DNA of 64,000 bases from assembly GCF_027409185.1 (NCBI RefSeq), contig NC_084471.1, forward strand, positions 10,644,035-10,708,034, read 5' to 3'. A program made the position numbers and the translations under genes. The notes below the pieces were generated by a model that worked only from the letters and a program-made list of their open reading frames with translations, did no database searches and was not told the DNA's origin. The DNA is from Cynocephalus volans (lineage: Eukaryota > Chordata > Mammalia > Dermoptera > Cynocephalidae). Positions 48,207-59,399 of the stretch are shown piece by piece; position 1 is the stretch's first letter; each line of letters begins with the position of its first letter.

Positions 48207-48547
48207 CAGTCATGTACCGCATAACAACGTTTTGGTCAGTACAGACTACATACACCACTGTGGTCCTATAAGATTATAATACTATATTTTTATTCTACCT
48301 TTTCTATGTTTAGCTATGTTTAGATACACAAATATTTACCACTGTGTTACAGTTGTCTACAGTATTTAGTATAGTAACATGCTGTAAAGGTCGGTAGCCT
48401 AAGAGCAATAGTCTATATCATATAGCGTAGGTGTACAGTAGGCTATAGGTTTGTTTAAGTACACTCTGTGATGTTCACACAACAATGAAATTGCCTAACG
48501 ATGCATTTCTCAGAACGTATCCCCTTCACTAAGCAACGCATGATCGT
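48207..48547 (+). mobile_element. nonautonomous DNA transposon (Tigger/mariner-like), long copy
   Basis: It starts CAGTCATGTACCGCATAACA and ends AAGCAACGCATGATCGTA, giving inverted ends. It is the same family as 23703-23932 but keeps about 110 more internal bases. Confidence 0.8.
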
Positions 48548-48699
48548 ACTTGTTATTCTGAAGATCTTAAGGTATGTATCTTTCCTGGTGGTGTTTCTCA
48601 ATGCCCAAGGTCTTTGAGTTTACCATATTTCCAAATCTCTTTATATGATGTTTAGTTGTAAACTTATATAGACTCCTCCCCAGCATTTGAGAAATTTTT

Positions 48700-49350
48700 C
48701 CTCAGCATATTCATTCATTTCACAACCTTTTTTAAGTGTCTGTTAGATAAGTATAGCTGTGCAAGTATAGTTCTGGTCTTCATGGATGTTGCAGTCTAAC
48801 AGAGAAAAAGGACATTCACTAAGTGGGCAATTACAAACTGTGGAAGTACTGTGAAAGACAAGTGTAAGGTGCTGTGAGGGTGTATGAAAGCAGGGCCTGA
48901 CGCACTCGGGCCCAGGTCTGTCCAGAGGGTGTGATGGGAGGGGGTAGTTAACTGTCACTGGAAGGCTTTCCTGAAGAAGTGAAGTTGCAGGTGTTCCATT
49001 GCCTGGTGCTCTCTGCCCTCAGCTCTTTGCATGAGTGGCTTTTTCTTGCTCTTCAAGACTCAGCAATGTTACCTCCTCAGTAAGACTTTTCCGTGGCCAC
49101 ACTTGAAATTAATGTTTAGAACATCACCATTCTTTATTTCCATTAAAGCTTTCATTTTTATCTGAAATTATCTTGTCTGTGATTATTGGATTTTTCAACC
49201 AACTAAAATATAAATGCCACAACTGCAGGGACCTTGTCTATTTTTTTCTTACGTGTGCCCCATTGCTTAGAATATTTCCTGAAACTGAAGTGTTAAAGAA
49301 ATGATTAAATGACTGCATAAATGAATATCTTTGTATATTGATCTCTTGCA
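48700..49350 (+). repeat. ancient mammalian repeats (same unnamed family as 4845, then L2-like)
   Basis: 48700-48985 resembles the long repeat at 4845-6030. 49020-49350 has the L2-like pattern ending ATTAAATGACTGCATAAATG. Names and edges are uncertain. Confidence 0.45.
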
Positions 49351-50699
49351 TAGTTGCTTTAGTAATTCATATCTCCTCATGTTTGGGAGGACTCCTTAAG
49401 CTGGCTTTTTACTTGATCATTTTTCCAGTCATGTTGATCCTACCGTCACTCCACTGTGTTATTCTAATGTGGATTGCCAGTTGTGGCCTTTGAACCCTCT
49501 GGCTGTGGCATTGGGCATGTGACTGTTTCAAGCTGGGCCAACCAGTCATTCTCCTGGATACTTCAATTTTGAAGAAAGGAAGAGGGAGGCTTTTCAGGTG
49601 GCAGGGTGTGAGGTGTGAATCTGGGGCTATTGGTGGCCATATACACACCCAGGTAGAAGCCATTCTACAAGAGGAGAAAATGAAGGTGTTACGCAGAAGC
49701 AGAGATGGGATAGGGAAGGTGAGTCCTGGTGGTTTTCTAGTCACTGCTTCATTTGTACCTGAGGCCCAGTTGCAACCCCTGATTTTCCGGCAACTTTTGC
49801 CTTACCCAGTTCAAACTGAATTTCTGTAACTTATAACCAAAAATCTGAATTAGATCAGTGTATAGCTTTATTTTCATTTTAACCTACATGTCAACTAACA
49901 ACCTTTTCATCTTGATGTGTTTTATACAGTATCTTTGGATATTGATCTGTTGCATACTTGAATTTCTTGTTTCTAAAAATCCATGTTTTCTACCCCCTTC
50001 CCCCATTTCTTACTTTAAGACACAAAGCAGTTGCTGCCTAAATTTATTCTACTTCCAGTACTATTCTATTTTAGGACTTTGTCCTCCTTCCTTTTTTTTT
50101 CAGAAACATACTGGTTAGAAGTGAGTATATCCCATCTTATAATTAATATTATTATTATTTAACTCATCCTTGAAGCAGGTTTATTGGGTTCTTACTGGAT
50201 TTTCTCAGTTTCAGCTTTGATGCTTTAGAACAGCCAGGTTAATACCCAGTATCTTGAGGGTGGTAGAGAGATAGCCTGGGTAGTGAGCACACTTGAGAGA
50301 GAAGCTCACTTATGGATGATATCTTCCCTATTTTTGGTAAACTGCTGTGGCCTGACCTTCCTGGTGCTGCTGATCAGTACCTGAGGGAGGAGCCCTGATG
50401 TTCTGGGGAGAAGTCCTCCATCATTGCAGTTGGCTCTCTGCTTGGTGTACTGCTTGCCTCTTACAATTATTTCTCTGCTCTCAAATCCCACTAATTCACA
50501 CAGACTGCAGGTAGCATAGTCCACATCTGTCCCATAATTTCTACTTCTAACCTCTTCTACTTCGGAGTGTTGCAAGAAATTATTTCAGGCCAAGAAACGT
50601 TCTCAGGCAGCTGAGTTGTAAATTGGCTCTCAGTATCTTTGACCAATCTAGTTCCATTTGTACTATGTCAACAAGAAAATTTGAGATTTTTTTTGTAAT
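49351..50699. other. intronic, no firmly recognised feature
   Basis: 49430-49750 resembles an old mammalian repeat (GGGCATGTGACTGTTTCAAG, GGGCCAACCAGTCATTCTC) that I cannot name. The remainder is unassigned. Confidence 0.4.
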
Positions 50700-51060
50700 T
50701 TGTTCCTTCATCGATTCATTCATTTAGTAAATATTTATTGAGCATATACTGTGTGCCAATAATTCTTCTAGACACTGAACATATCAGTGTCTAGAATGAG
50801 ACTTTTCTGCCTTTCATGGAGCTTTTATTCTAGGTGAGGAAACAAATAATAAACAAGTACATATATGATGCATATATAATATTAGATAGTGGTAAATGCC
50901 ACATGAAAAATAAAGCACAAGGGAACAGAGAGTGATAGGGGTAGGGCTGTTTTATTGAGGGTGGAAAGAAGGAAGGCTTCTCTGAGGAGGTGACATTTGA
51001 ATAGAGACATGAATGAATCAAGGATCTAGCCATGCAAGAGTTCCTGGCAGAAACGGCAGC
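50700..51060 (+). repeat. ancient mammalian interspersed repeat, short copy
   Basis: TATTTATTGAGCATATACTG through GAGGAGGTGACATTTGAATA matches the 5' part of the family at 4845-6030. Confidence 0.55.
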
Positions 51061-52111
51061 CAGCATATGGCTCTAAGGAGATGAAGAGCATGGTAGGATT
51101 GTAGAATAAAGCACCAGGGTGTCTAGAGTAAAGGGAGGGGGAAAGTGGAAGGAGATGAGTTCCTGAAGTTAAGAATGGGAAAACATGTTTTTCATGTCCA
51201 TTCTCCAGGGGAAAGATAATGTCCTGCATATTGTCCCCAGTGGCCAAAATTCACAGCAATCGTCTGTGACACTGATTGGTAACCCGAAACACTGGTGATT
51301 TATGGTTATGAACTGCAAACTAATCGTAGGAAGTTAAGTGTGTTTAGAATGATAGGTTTGAAGCAGTTATAAAAGAACTTCAGAAGGAAGAAATGACCAG
51401 GAGGTGAGATGAGATCAAATAATCTTGGAAAAGATGGCAACTTGAGCAAAGGTTTCTAACACTGACCATATGAATACTTAAGTGACTGGCAGTTACAGAA
51501 CAACGTTGGCCCCTGTCATCTAAATATACACTGAATTTGACCATTTTTTATTACTTCCACTGCTAGTTAATTATAGTTGGAAAACATTAATACTTTAATT
51601 CATCACACCTAGAGCCCACAATTAACATAGTAGTGGATCTTTAGGGACTTTTGAGTTTACTTCTGGAAGAAGGATTGGGAAGACATGAGATGTTGATATG
51701 AGTTGGTCCCAAGATGTGGAGAGGTAAGTGATTTCCTTCATTTCTCAAGGGGGAGGGTTGAGAATACTAATTACTAAAACCTTATATTTGAATAAGTTAT
51801 AGGTTACAGTGTACTTCTCTATCTGTGAATTATATTGAAACAGGTATGTTTGTATTGCTTTTCCGATAGCAGACACAGGTCAGACAGACCACCTGACTGG
51901 CTCAAAGTCACAGATGGTTAAGGGCAGAGCCATCACTAGAATTCTGGTCTTCGACTATGCTCTGTCACTCTATTAATGATAACAAGCTGTTTCAATAGGA
52001 TGTTGTCAAAGAAAAGCCAATTGCCCTCCCTTTTCTTGTCGGACCTCAATTGTACCCTTCTAAGGTAACATATGTTAACAATGTTGTAAGTACACAGTCT
52101 GCCTGCTTTCC
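51061..52111. other. intronic, no recognisable feature
   Basis: No coding region or repeat family that I can name on either strand. Confidence 0.45.
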
Positions 52112-52515
52112 TGTCTTAGTCCATTTGTGCTGCTATAACAGAATCCACAGACTAGGTAATTTATAAAGTACAGACATTTATTTTTCTCGCATTTCTGGAG
52201 ATGAGAAGTCCGAGATCAAGGTGCCGGCAGGTTTGGTTGTTTGGTGAAGGCTGCTCTCTGCTTCCAAGATGGTGGCTTAATGCTGCATCCTATGGAGGGG
52301 AGGAATGCTGTGTCCTTATATGGTGGAAGGTGGAAGGCGGAAGGCAGAAGGCAAGCAAGAGAAGTGTGTGAATCCTGTTTTGTAAGGGCCTTGATCCCAT
52401 TCACAAGGGAGAAGACTTCATGGCCTGATCACCTTTTAAAGGCTCTGCCTCTTAATACACTCATATCATGTTGGCAATACCTGAATTTTGGAGGGGACAC
52501 ATTCAAACCATAGCA
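52112..52515 (-). mobile_element. solitary MLT1-type LTR
   Basis: On the + strand it reads TTAGTCCATTTGTGCTGCTA, GGTAATTTATAAAG, GGCCTTGATCCCATTCACAA and ends TTTGGAGGGGACACATTC, the reverse of an MLT1 LTR. It lies 590 bases upstream of the second coding exon. Confidence 0.85.
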
Positions 52516-52555
52516 ATTTATGTATTTGTCTATCTATCCTTTTCCTCTATATACA

Positions 52556-52634
52556 TGTGAGGGTACTTCAGAAAGTTTGTGGACAAAAAGAATCAAAAGA
52601 TGATACAATCTATGAACTTGTTGAAGTACTCTCA
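52556..52634. mobile_element. mariner-like MITE, second copy
   Basis: The inverted ends TGAGGGTACTTCAGAAAGTT and (other strand) TGAGAGTACTTCAACAAGTT match the 84-bp element at 31787. Confidence 0.8.
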
Positions 52635-52989
52635 TATAGTAGTATATTTTCCCCTGTGCTTTATAGATTTGAATCATACTGTGCATATTAGTTTAAATCT
52701 TTAGCCATATGTCATGGTCATACATCTTGTCTAACTAATTTCTCTTCTTTGTATGCCTATATTGTTTGATTTATTGCAGAGTATGTATTGCTTTTAAAAG
52801 GAAAATTCAATAATGCATGTAAAGTGAAAAATGTAATGCCAATGTATGATACGATTTCGTCATATACAAATGATTTATTTACTACTTAAAGTGTAAGAAA
52901 AGGAGTACATTTATTGACAGTTCTTTATTTGCTACAGGTTTTTTAACTTTACTCACATTTTTCTTTTCTTTTTTTTTTTTTAAGAATAA

Positions 52990-53052
52990 AAATTAACTAA
53001 GGTCAAGGATTTGGAGTCCTGTACCAATCAGCTGCCCCCCCGCAAAAAAAAT
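52990..53052 (+). mobile_element. tRNA-Ile-derived SINE fragment next to the exon acceptor
   Basis: AAGGTCAAGGATTTGGAGTC, then CTGTACCAATCAGCTGCC and an A run, is the 3' part of a CYN monomer. Its tail ends about 55 bases before the acceptor at 53105. Confidence 0.6.
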
Positions 53053-53105
53053 TTGTAGCCTTAACTCACATTTCCTTTTCTAAGTGAATTCAATGTATTT
53101 TTCAG

Positions 53106-53348
53106 GTTACTATATCCGGGAAAAGTCTAAGCAAGTCATAACTCTGCTGATGGATGAACAGTTGCTGTATAAAGAGAGGGAAGTGGCATGTCGGACTAGA
53201 TGGCGTACCTCCTACTCTGTGACATTTCCTAAAAGATTACCTGGTACAGGTAACTCACCAACAGCATGTGCTTCTGTCCCTGCACCAGAAATTCCTGCCT
53301 CAGAGAAGCAGCAAAAACTTCTTAAGTTTGCAAGGCTACGTCACAAAA
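53106..53348 (+). CDS. ENTHD1: ENTHD1, second coding exon (end of ENTH domain and linker)
   Basis: This exon continues the ENTH domain with YYIREKSKQVITLLMDEQLL, the last helix, whose epsin counterpart is V-REKAKQLV-LL-DE. A Ser/Pro/Thr-rich linker and a basic stretch ending KFARLRHK follow. The acceptor is tttttcag|GTTAC. The exon completes the split glycine codon of the previous exon and keeps the frame. Its length of 243 bases leaves one base for the next exon, so both flanking introns are phase 1. The donor I prefer, at 53349 (CACAAAA|GTGCGT), is not strong. It sits where the human protein continues with an arginine codon. Without splicing the frame runs to a stop at 53381-53383. Fragments of a SINE lie within 60 bases upstream of the acceptor. 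The remaining, larger part of the protein is not in this window. Confidence 0.88.
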
Positions 53349-54124
53349 GTGCGTATAGTGAACATTGGCCTAAGATGCAATAAGTATCATTTAAGAACAA
53401 TTAAAAAGAATAAAACATTAGGTTTTAGGACTAACTTACTGATATTTTATTAGTACTGCTATTACTATATTATACTTCTAACAAAGATGAAGAATATTCG
53501 GTAGAAAATTTTATGATTATTTTCTGAATGTAGTTATCTTGGATTCAATTGTTTTTGAGCTTAAAAGGTATTAAACTAGTGACTAACCTATTTGGCATTG
53601 TGATTCAATTTTAAGATTTTATGCGTGACTGAAATATGAAGGAATATTGTCTTTTGAGACTAGCGTCTGGGTATGAATGTGCCTGGGTACTATTTGATCC
53701 TTCAAATTAAGAAATTGAAATTTTCTAAAATGTGCCTCAAAATTCTAAGAGTGCTCTAAAAATACTTCTAGGATAATACTTTGTACCCTTTCCTTTGCCT
53801 AAAATTTTAAATCTGGACTTTAGAACTTTTTTTTAAAAAGGAATTTATTTATAATGTTATAATAGAAATCATCGGGACAATGTTATTTATCTTTTCTACC
53901 AAATTTGCTGAAACTGAAAGGAATGCCATTTTGCCCTAAATTCTCCAGTACAGCCTCCATTGATAAGTTGCGTATGAGGGAATGGATAGTTTGACAAAGC
54001 AAAAACATTAATGAAATGTGATTTAGATAACTGTCCCTTGAAGGAACTAAACTTTGTGCCATAAGTGAGGGGCACAGTAGTGGTAACATAGTTACAAGTA
54101 TTTTCATAGGCTTTATCATGTAAA
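53349..54124. other. start of the following ENTHD1 intron, no other feature
   Basis: AT-rich. No further ENTHD1 exon is visible from here to the window end. Confidence 0.5.
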
Positions 54125-54129
54125 TCTAT

Positions 54130-54896
54130 TGTTAGGGACTGATAGAGTTTGGATGTGTTGTCCTCACCAAATTCATGTGCGAATCTGATCCCCAATGTGG
54201 CAGTGTTGGGAGCTGTTTGAGTCATGGAAGTGGAGCCCTCATGAATGGATTAATGCTCTCCCTGGTGGAGGGGGCCTGAGTGAGATCTTGCTCTGTTAGT
54301 TCCCATGAGAGCTGGTTGTTTAAAAGACCCTGGCACCTCCTCCACCCTCTCTTGCTTCCTCTTGCCATGTAATCTGTTTGTACCCGCTGGCTGGCTGGCT
54401 GGCTGCCGCTTTCCGCCATGAGTAGGAACAGCCCGAGGCCATTGCTAGCTGCAGCTGTCCTAGAATCATAAGCCAAATAAAACTGTTCTTTATAAATTAC
54501 CCAGTCTCAGGTATTCTGTTATAGCAACACAGAATGGACTAATACAGGGACTGAATGTTTGTGTCCCCCACCTCCCAAATTCATATGTTGAAATCTAATC
54601 CTCATCATGATATTTGGAGGTGGGGCCTTTGGGAGGTGATTGGGTCATGAAAGTGCTGCCCTTATGAATGGGATTAGTACCCTTATGAAAGAGACCCCAG
54701 TGAGCTTTCTTGCCCTCTGTGAGGATACAGCAATAAGTCAGCAGTTTGCATTCCACAAGAGGGCCCTCACCAGGACCCAGCCACGCTGGCACTCTGATCT
54801 GGGACTTCCAGACTCTGGAACTGTGAGAGAGAAATTTTGATTGTTTATAAGCCACCCATTCTGTGGTACTTTGTTATAGCAGCCTGAGCTAAGACA
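54130..54896 (+). mobile_element. MLT1C-type LTR, split by a nested LTR
   Basis: The outer LTR is 54130-54139 plus 54547-54896 (TGAATGTTTGTGTCCCCC, GGAGGTGGGGCCTTTGGGAG, ending CTGAGCTAAGACA). Its target duplication is tctat at 54125-54129 and 54897-54901. Confidence 0.9.
54140..54546 (+). mobile_element. MLT1A-type LTR nested in the MLT1C-type LTR
   Basis: It starts TGATAGAGTTTGGATGTG and ends GGACTAATACA, with the duplication gggac at 54135-54139 and 54547-54551. It is closely like the LTR at 46652 and has a small GGCT repeat at about 54387-54403. Confidence 0.92.
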
Positions 54897-54901
54897 TCTA
54901 T

Positions 54902-56565
54902 TAAAAGAGCTACAGGTATTCAATATGAATAGGTAATTCAAAATGTTAGTTAAGTGTGGAAGTTTAAAAATGTTAGTAGTAATACCAACACAGACTAATC
55001 CTGCTAAAAATTTTGGGTACTTCTCTGACGTAGTCAAGAGTTCTCAAATGTTCACTCAATTTGTACTTGTGGATTGGGAAGGTAGAGGTTAAAAGAGGTT
55101 GCCATTGTAGTTAGAATAGTAAATACCATCCAAATGCTTCTGAAAGTAATGGAATCTCTTTCTTTAGGGTACCCACTTCTGGTGAAATAAATCTCCAAAA
55201 GGGACAGTGACTAATTCTGAAATTTTCTCATGGAAGCCTTGAATTCAAACTGACACTAAAAACAAAGTAACAGAGCAAAATAACCAGTTATGACTCATCC
55301 AGAGTTTCTTCACTGTTTTTGCTATTTCTCTGTTACCTTTCTTGCTCCTCCTCCTATTTCTTTTCTCACTCTTTCCTCTTTCATAATAAACACATAATTA
55401 TTGAATTTGTTATTTGAAATTTGGGTATCTAGCAGAAATTTGGAGCTACAGCTGTGAATAAAATAAAGTTCACCATGGAACTAACGTTCTAGTGACAGAG
55501 ACATATTGAACACATATAAACAAAATAGATATAAAATATGTCAGGTAGTAACAAGTCTTATAAAGAAAGGGAAAGCAGGCAGGGGACAGAGTGTGACAGG
55601 GATGGCTTTATTTTAAGTCAGGTAGTGAGGGAACACCTTTTTTAGGAGGTGAATGTTTAAATAGATGCCTGAATTAAGTGAGGGAGCAATCCATGTATAT
55701 CAGGCCAAGGGAACAGCAGGGGCAGATGCCCTGAAACTGCAGCAGACTGGGAGTGGTTAGTTGTAAGCTTAGGAAATGAGTCCCTAAATCAATACAGAAG
55801 TAACTCAACTCTGATTTTATGGTTCACACAAGAAACTCCAGTTTATTGGTTTATAGTCACAGATTGTATTTTAACCCAAAATGATATTCCCCAGCTTCAT
55901 GACACGTTTTATTCACTAGAATGAGCTCTGAATGACTTTTGACTATTTTGAAAAAGTCAGTCCACCTTCAAGTGAAGTTTTGCTACAATTTATTTTTTTA
56001 ATACTCCAAACTTGTATTGAGTACCTACTTAAAATATGCTAGACATTGTTCTAGGCACAGTAAGCAAATTGGGTATATTTCTGCTCTCACAGAGCTTATA
56101 TCTTGTGATGTACTATGTGCTTTCGAGTCTGTTTCACAAAAAGATGTTCCAAAGGAGTTTTGATAAATGATGGCATGCCTGAAGTAAATCTATATAGTAA
56201 GACAGTGATTTATAGTGAATAGTTAATGTTTGGATGTAAAAGCTGTAGTAAATTTGTTACAAAATCTGTTACATTATTTTTCATTTACCCCCTAACTCTA
56301 CACATACATATGAGATATATCGATATGTGTGTTTATGTTCAAAAAAGAGTATTGGATTAAGTAAATTTAGTAATACCATCTCCGTGTAGGTGTTTGAATC
56401 TGAAGCTGTATTTTAAAGGAAAAAAGAAAACACAGTTTGGGAGTGGGGTGGGAAAATGTAATAAATTGGGGAGCATTCTTAATGGGACAGGAGAAGTAAC
56501 AAATGAAAACTTTGAGATTGGTAGATAAGTTAGAATTAGGTGCATCCACAAATCATAGTAGTAGA
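54902..56565. other. intronic; one ancient repeat at about 55430-55780, rest unassigned
   Basis: 55430-55780 shares the pattern of the family at 4845 (GTGACAGAGACATATTGAAC, GGAACAGCAGGGGCAGATGC). The remainder has no recognised feature. Confidence 0.45.
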
Positions 56566-56935
56566 GGCCACAAAGGTGCTAGCAGCTTGAACATGATAGG
56601 AATTTATTTCTCTCTCCTTAAATAATCTAGAGTAGATATTCTATGACTGATGTGGCTCTCTGCAATGTCAGGGGTCTAGGGCTCTTTATGTCTTGTTGCT
56701 ACACCATATTCAGCATCTAACTTCCACTTTATGATCCACTTCTGCTTCGTGTTCAATAGCTGCTTGAGCTCTAGCCATCACATCTGCATTCTATCCAGTA
56801 GGAAGGAGAGGTTGAAAATACAAATGGCTGCTCCTTTTAAGGACACTCATTAAAAGTTGCTTATAACATTTTTTTATTGTTTGGCACTTGTTCACTTGGA
56901 TACTCTTAGCTGCAAGGGAGGCAGAGAAATGTAGA
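56566..56935. repeat. ancient mammalian repeat, family not named
   Basis: GAATTTATTTCTCTCTCCTT, CTAGCCATCACATCTGCATT and GCTGCTCCTTTTAAGGACAC follow a repeat known from many mammals, but I cannot give its name. Confidence 0.45.
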
Positions 56936-58126
56936 TTTTATACTAGACAGCTATGTGCCCAGATGAAAGTTAAGAGATTTTGTTATTAAGTAAGAGGGGG
57001 AGAATAAACATAGGGGGCGACAAGTAGGCTCTACCATAGTGAGAAAGAATACGAACAAGAAATGGATTAGCATGGTAACATATGGTTATCTGACAAAAAG
57101 GAATAAAGAATAGAAATCTGAATATGTGGAAAAATATGGGCAGATCAGAATATTCAGAGTAATTCATGAAGAACATAATAAACAATATTTAGAAATTTCA
57201 ATTCGATATGACTGGCAGCTAGGAACCATTGCAGGCCTTGGAGAACAGAAGAGATATTTAGTTTAGTCACAGAACTTAGCTTTCTTATTACTGAAAACAG
57301 CTGTTGGTGGAAGATAATTCTTATTGCTTTGTGTAGAAATGAAGGAGATAAGAATTGGAGGGAAGCTTTGTAAGAGTCAGTCGTTTCACTTTCTGGCATC
57401 CAGGACCTGCTCTAGGGTTATAGAAAGGAGGGAACAGTAATGTTTAATGATAGAATATAGAGGCAATGGGATAAGTGGATGATTAATTGGAGAAGAAAGA
57501 GAGAAATTGAAAATGACTCTAACAGAAAATGGAGGCAAGTGGTGCTATCATACAGGTAAATTTCCATCAGGAGGAATTTAAAGATATCTCTGAGTTATTT
57601 AGTTATAGTGAAATGTAAAACTGGCTGCATTGCTAGGAATCCACTTCCCAGGCTTTGGACTCTAGAGCTGAAACAGCTGTGCCTAGCTTCTTTGTGGCAA
57701 ATTAGTAAGGGAAAAGAGGTACTTCAAAGAAGGTGTTATATACACATCACTTCTTTTTCCTGCCTATTCCTGAATGTTTTCCTTAAGTTTTAATTCTCCT
57801 AGATAACGTGGGTGGTTTTTGTTTAGATGACTTTGATGTTTGAAGGAAGAGATGAGCTGAAGGATAATTGCTGCTTGATAGAAAGACAGAGAAAACTACA
57901 AAAAGCACAGTTGTAACACTGCTTCTTTGACCTGTAAGTATCAGAGTTAGGCCCTTTCCTTTAGCAGCAACAATTATTTCAAAAACTGTCTCCAGAGACA
58001 TTGCTTACAATCAGACCAGCAAAACATTACCTGTGTTAGTCATCTGATCTTCCATAAAGAGCTCATTAGTAACAGTATGCAATGGAATTTTACCTGTATT
58101 ATAAAAGGATTACTCTAGTCTATGTT
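56936..58126. other. intronic, no recognisable feature
   Basis: No coding similarity or named repeat seen. Confidence 0.45.
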
Positions 58127-58144
58127 AAATGTAATAGCATTCTG

Positions 58145-58177
58145 CACTTGATCTTAGCCAAAAGGCCGAGAAGCGAT
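58145..58177 (-). pseudogene. RNU2: U2 snRNA retrocopy, first 33 nt only
   Basis: The minus strand reads ATCGCTTCTCGGCCTTTTGG and on to GATCAAGTG, exactly bases 1-33 of U2 snRNA with no mismatch that I can see. A perfect 14-bp target duplication, gtaatagcattctg, flanks it at 58131-58144 and 58178-58191. There is no poly(A) tail. It lacks everything after the branch-site recognition region and is not a gene. Confidence 0.95.
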
Positions 58178-58191
58178 GTAATAGCATTCTG

Positions 58192-59399
58192 TATCATGGA
58201 ATATTTCCCCGCAAATACTCTATGCTTGTTGTTGAACCAAAAATTATACTGCAAAGTAGTTGTCATGCTTTTATAATAAAAATTACCAATGTTGATGATG
58301 TTACTTCCTACAGGGGACTTTGTAAAGAGAAAGTTGACGTGGAGTCATACTTGGTTGCCTTTCACATAGAGATGAGATGGCAGGGCTTATGGTATAAATT
58401 GTTGTTATTAAAACATTTGCATTGAGGAATGTCAGGCAGTTGATTTTTTTAAATTTAAAAATAAATGTACAAAAAAGAAAATAATAACATATCCCTACCA
58501 CCCCAAATCAACCGCTGTTAACATCTCAGAATATTTGCTTCCAGTCTGCTCATCTTTTCTCTTTTGTTTTTGTTTCAGGAAATCACTTTATTCTTCTAAA
58601 AACCATACAGGCTTGTGATAAAGAATCAATCATTACCAATCTCATTACTCAGAAATAGCCATCATTAATATTAGATGGACATAATTGTAGGCATCTTTAT
58701 ATCCATCCATACATAGAGAGATATGGATAGCTAGAGAGAAATTATTTTTATAAAAACAATGTACTATATGCTGTTTTTTAGTAAAAAATATTAAAGGTCT
58801 ACTGCTGGCAATAAGACTAATTAGGACCTCCATCTAATATTGCTCAATAACCAAAGATGGGAAATGACACTGTATTTGAGACATTACTAGCCTCACAAGA
58901 GGTATGGGAAGTCTCCAGAGGTGTCTCCATCAAAACTTAAAATCAGTCAATCAGTCAAATAAAATTAGAACAGAACACGTGAGCTGGCGTCAGAGACTTG
59001 GAGCTGGCACATGTGGGAAGCTGCAGGTGTCTGTAGGGGTTGAATTGCTTAAAGGCAGTTGTCAGTAGTTAAAAATATGAGTTTGGGGCTTATATTTTCT
59101 TGAACGTTGGGAAGGATAACCTTGGATTATTGTGCTGAACCAAACAAGACCCTTAAGGGAGTGGGGATGAAGTGGTCCCAGGTAATTCTCTCTATACAAA
59201 GAAAGTCTATTCAATTCACAAGTTAGGTCTATAGGATTTTCACTATTTAAAATCAAGCAGTGTGCTCACAGTCCAATATTATTACCAAACCAGGAGAAAG
59301 TAAGCAGCAAAGAACATATTTAGTTCCCCAAAGATAGTAGATATTGGAAAGAAAGGTCAGATACAGGATGTAGAACAGCTACGTATTTAAATAATATTT
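58192..59399. other. intronic, no firmly recognised feature
   Basis: 58440-58680 may be an old repeat (CAACCGCTGTTAACATCTCAG). The rest is unassigned. Confidence 0.4.

Larger units (their letters stand above)
14706..53105 (+). other. ENTHD1: ENTHD1 intron between the two coding exons (phase 1)
   Basis: The donor is AAG|gtaacg and the acceptor tttttcag|GT. The intron is 38.4 kb, and well over half of it is recognisable transposable-element sequence. Every L1 segment longer than about 500 bases lies antisense to the gene. The only sense-strand L1 piece I see is a 190-base 3' tail at 20683-20872. Confidence 0.85.

Noticed and set aside
49569-49829. 86-codon + strand open frame with a GAAG|GTGAGT donor near 49720
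   Set aside because: It shows no family, no convincing acceptor in phase and sits in what looks like an old repeat.
57608-58425. Search for the next ENTHD1 exon in the + strand frames here and further down
   Set aside because: No match to the known Ser-rich C-terminal part of ENTHD1; the next exon is taken to be outside the window.
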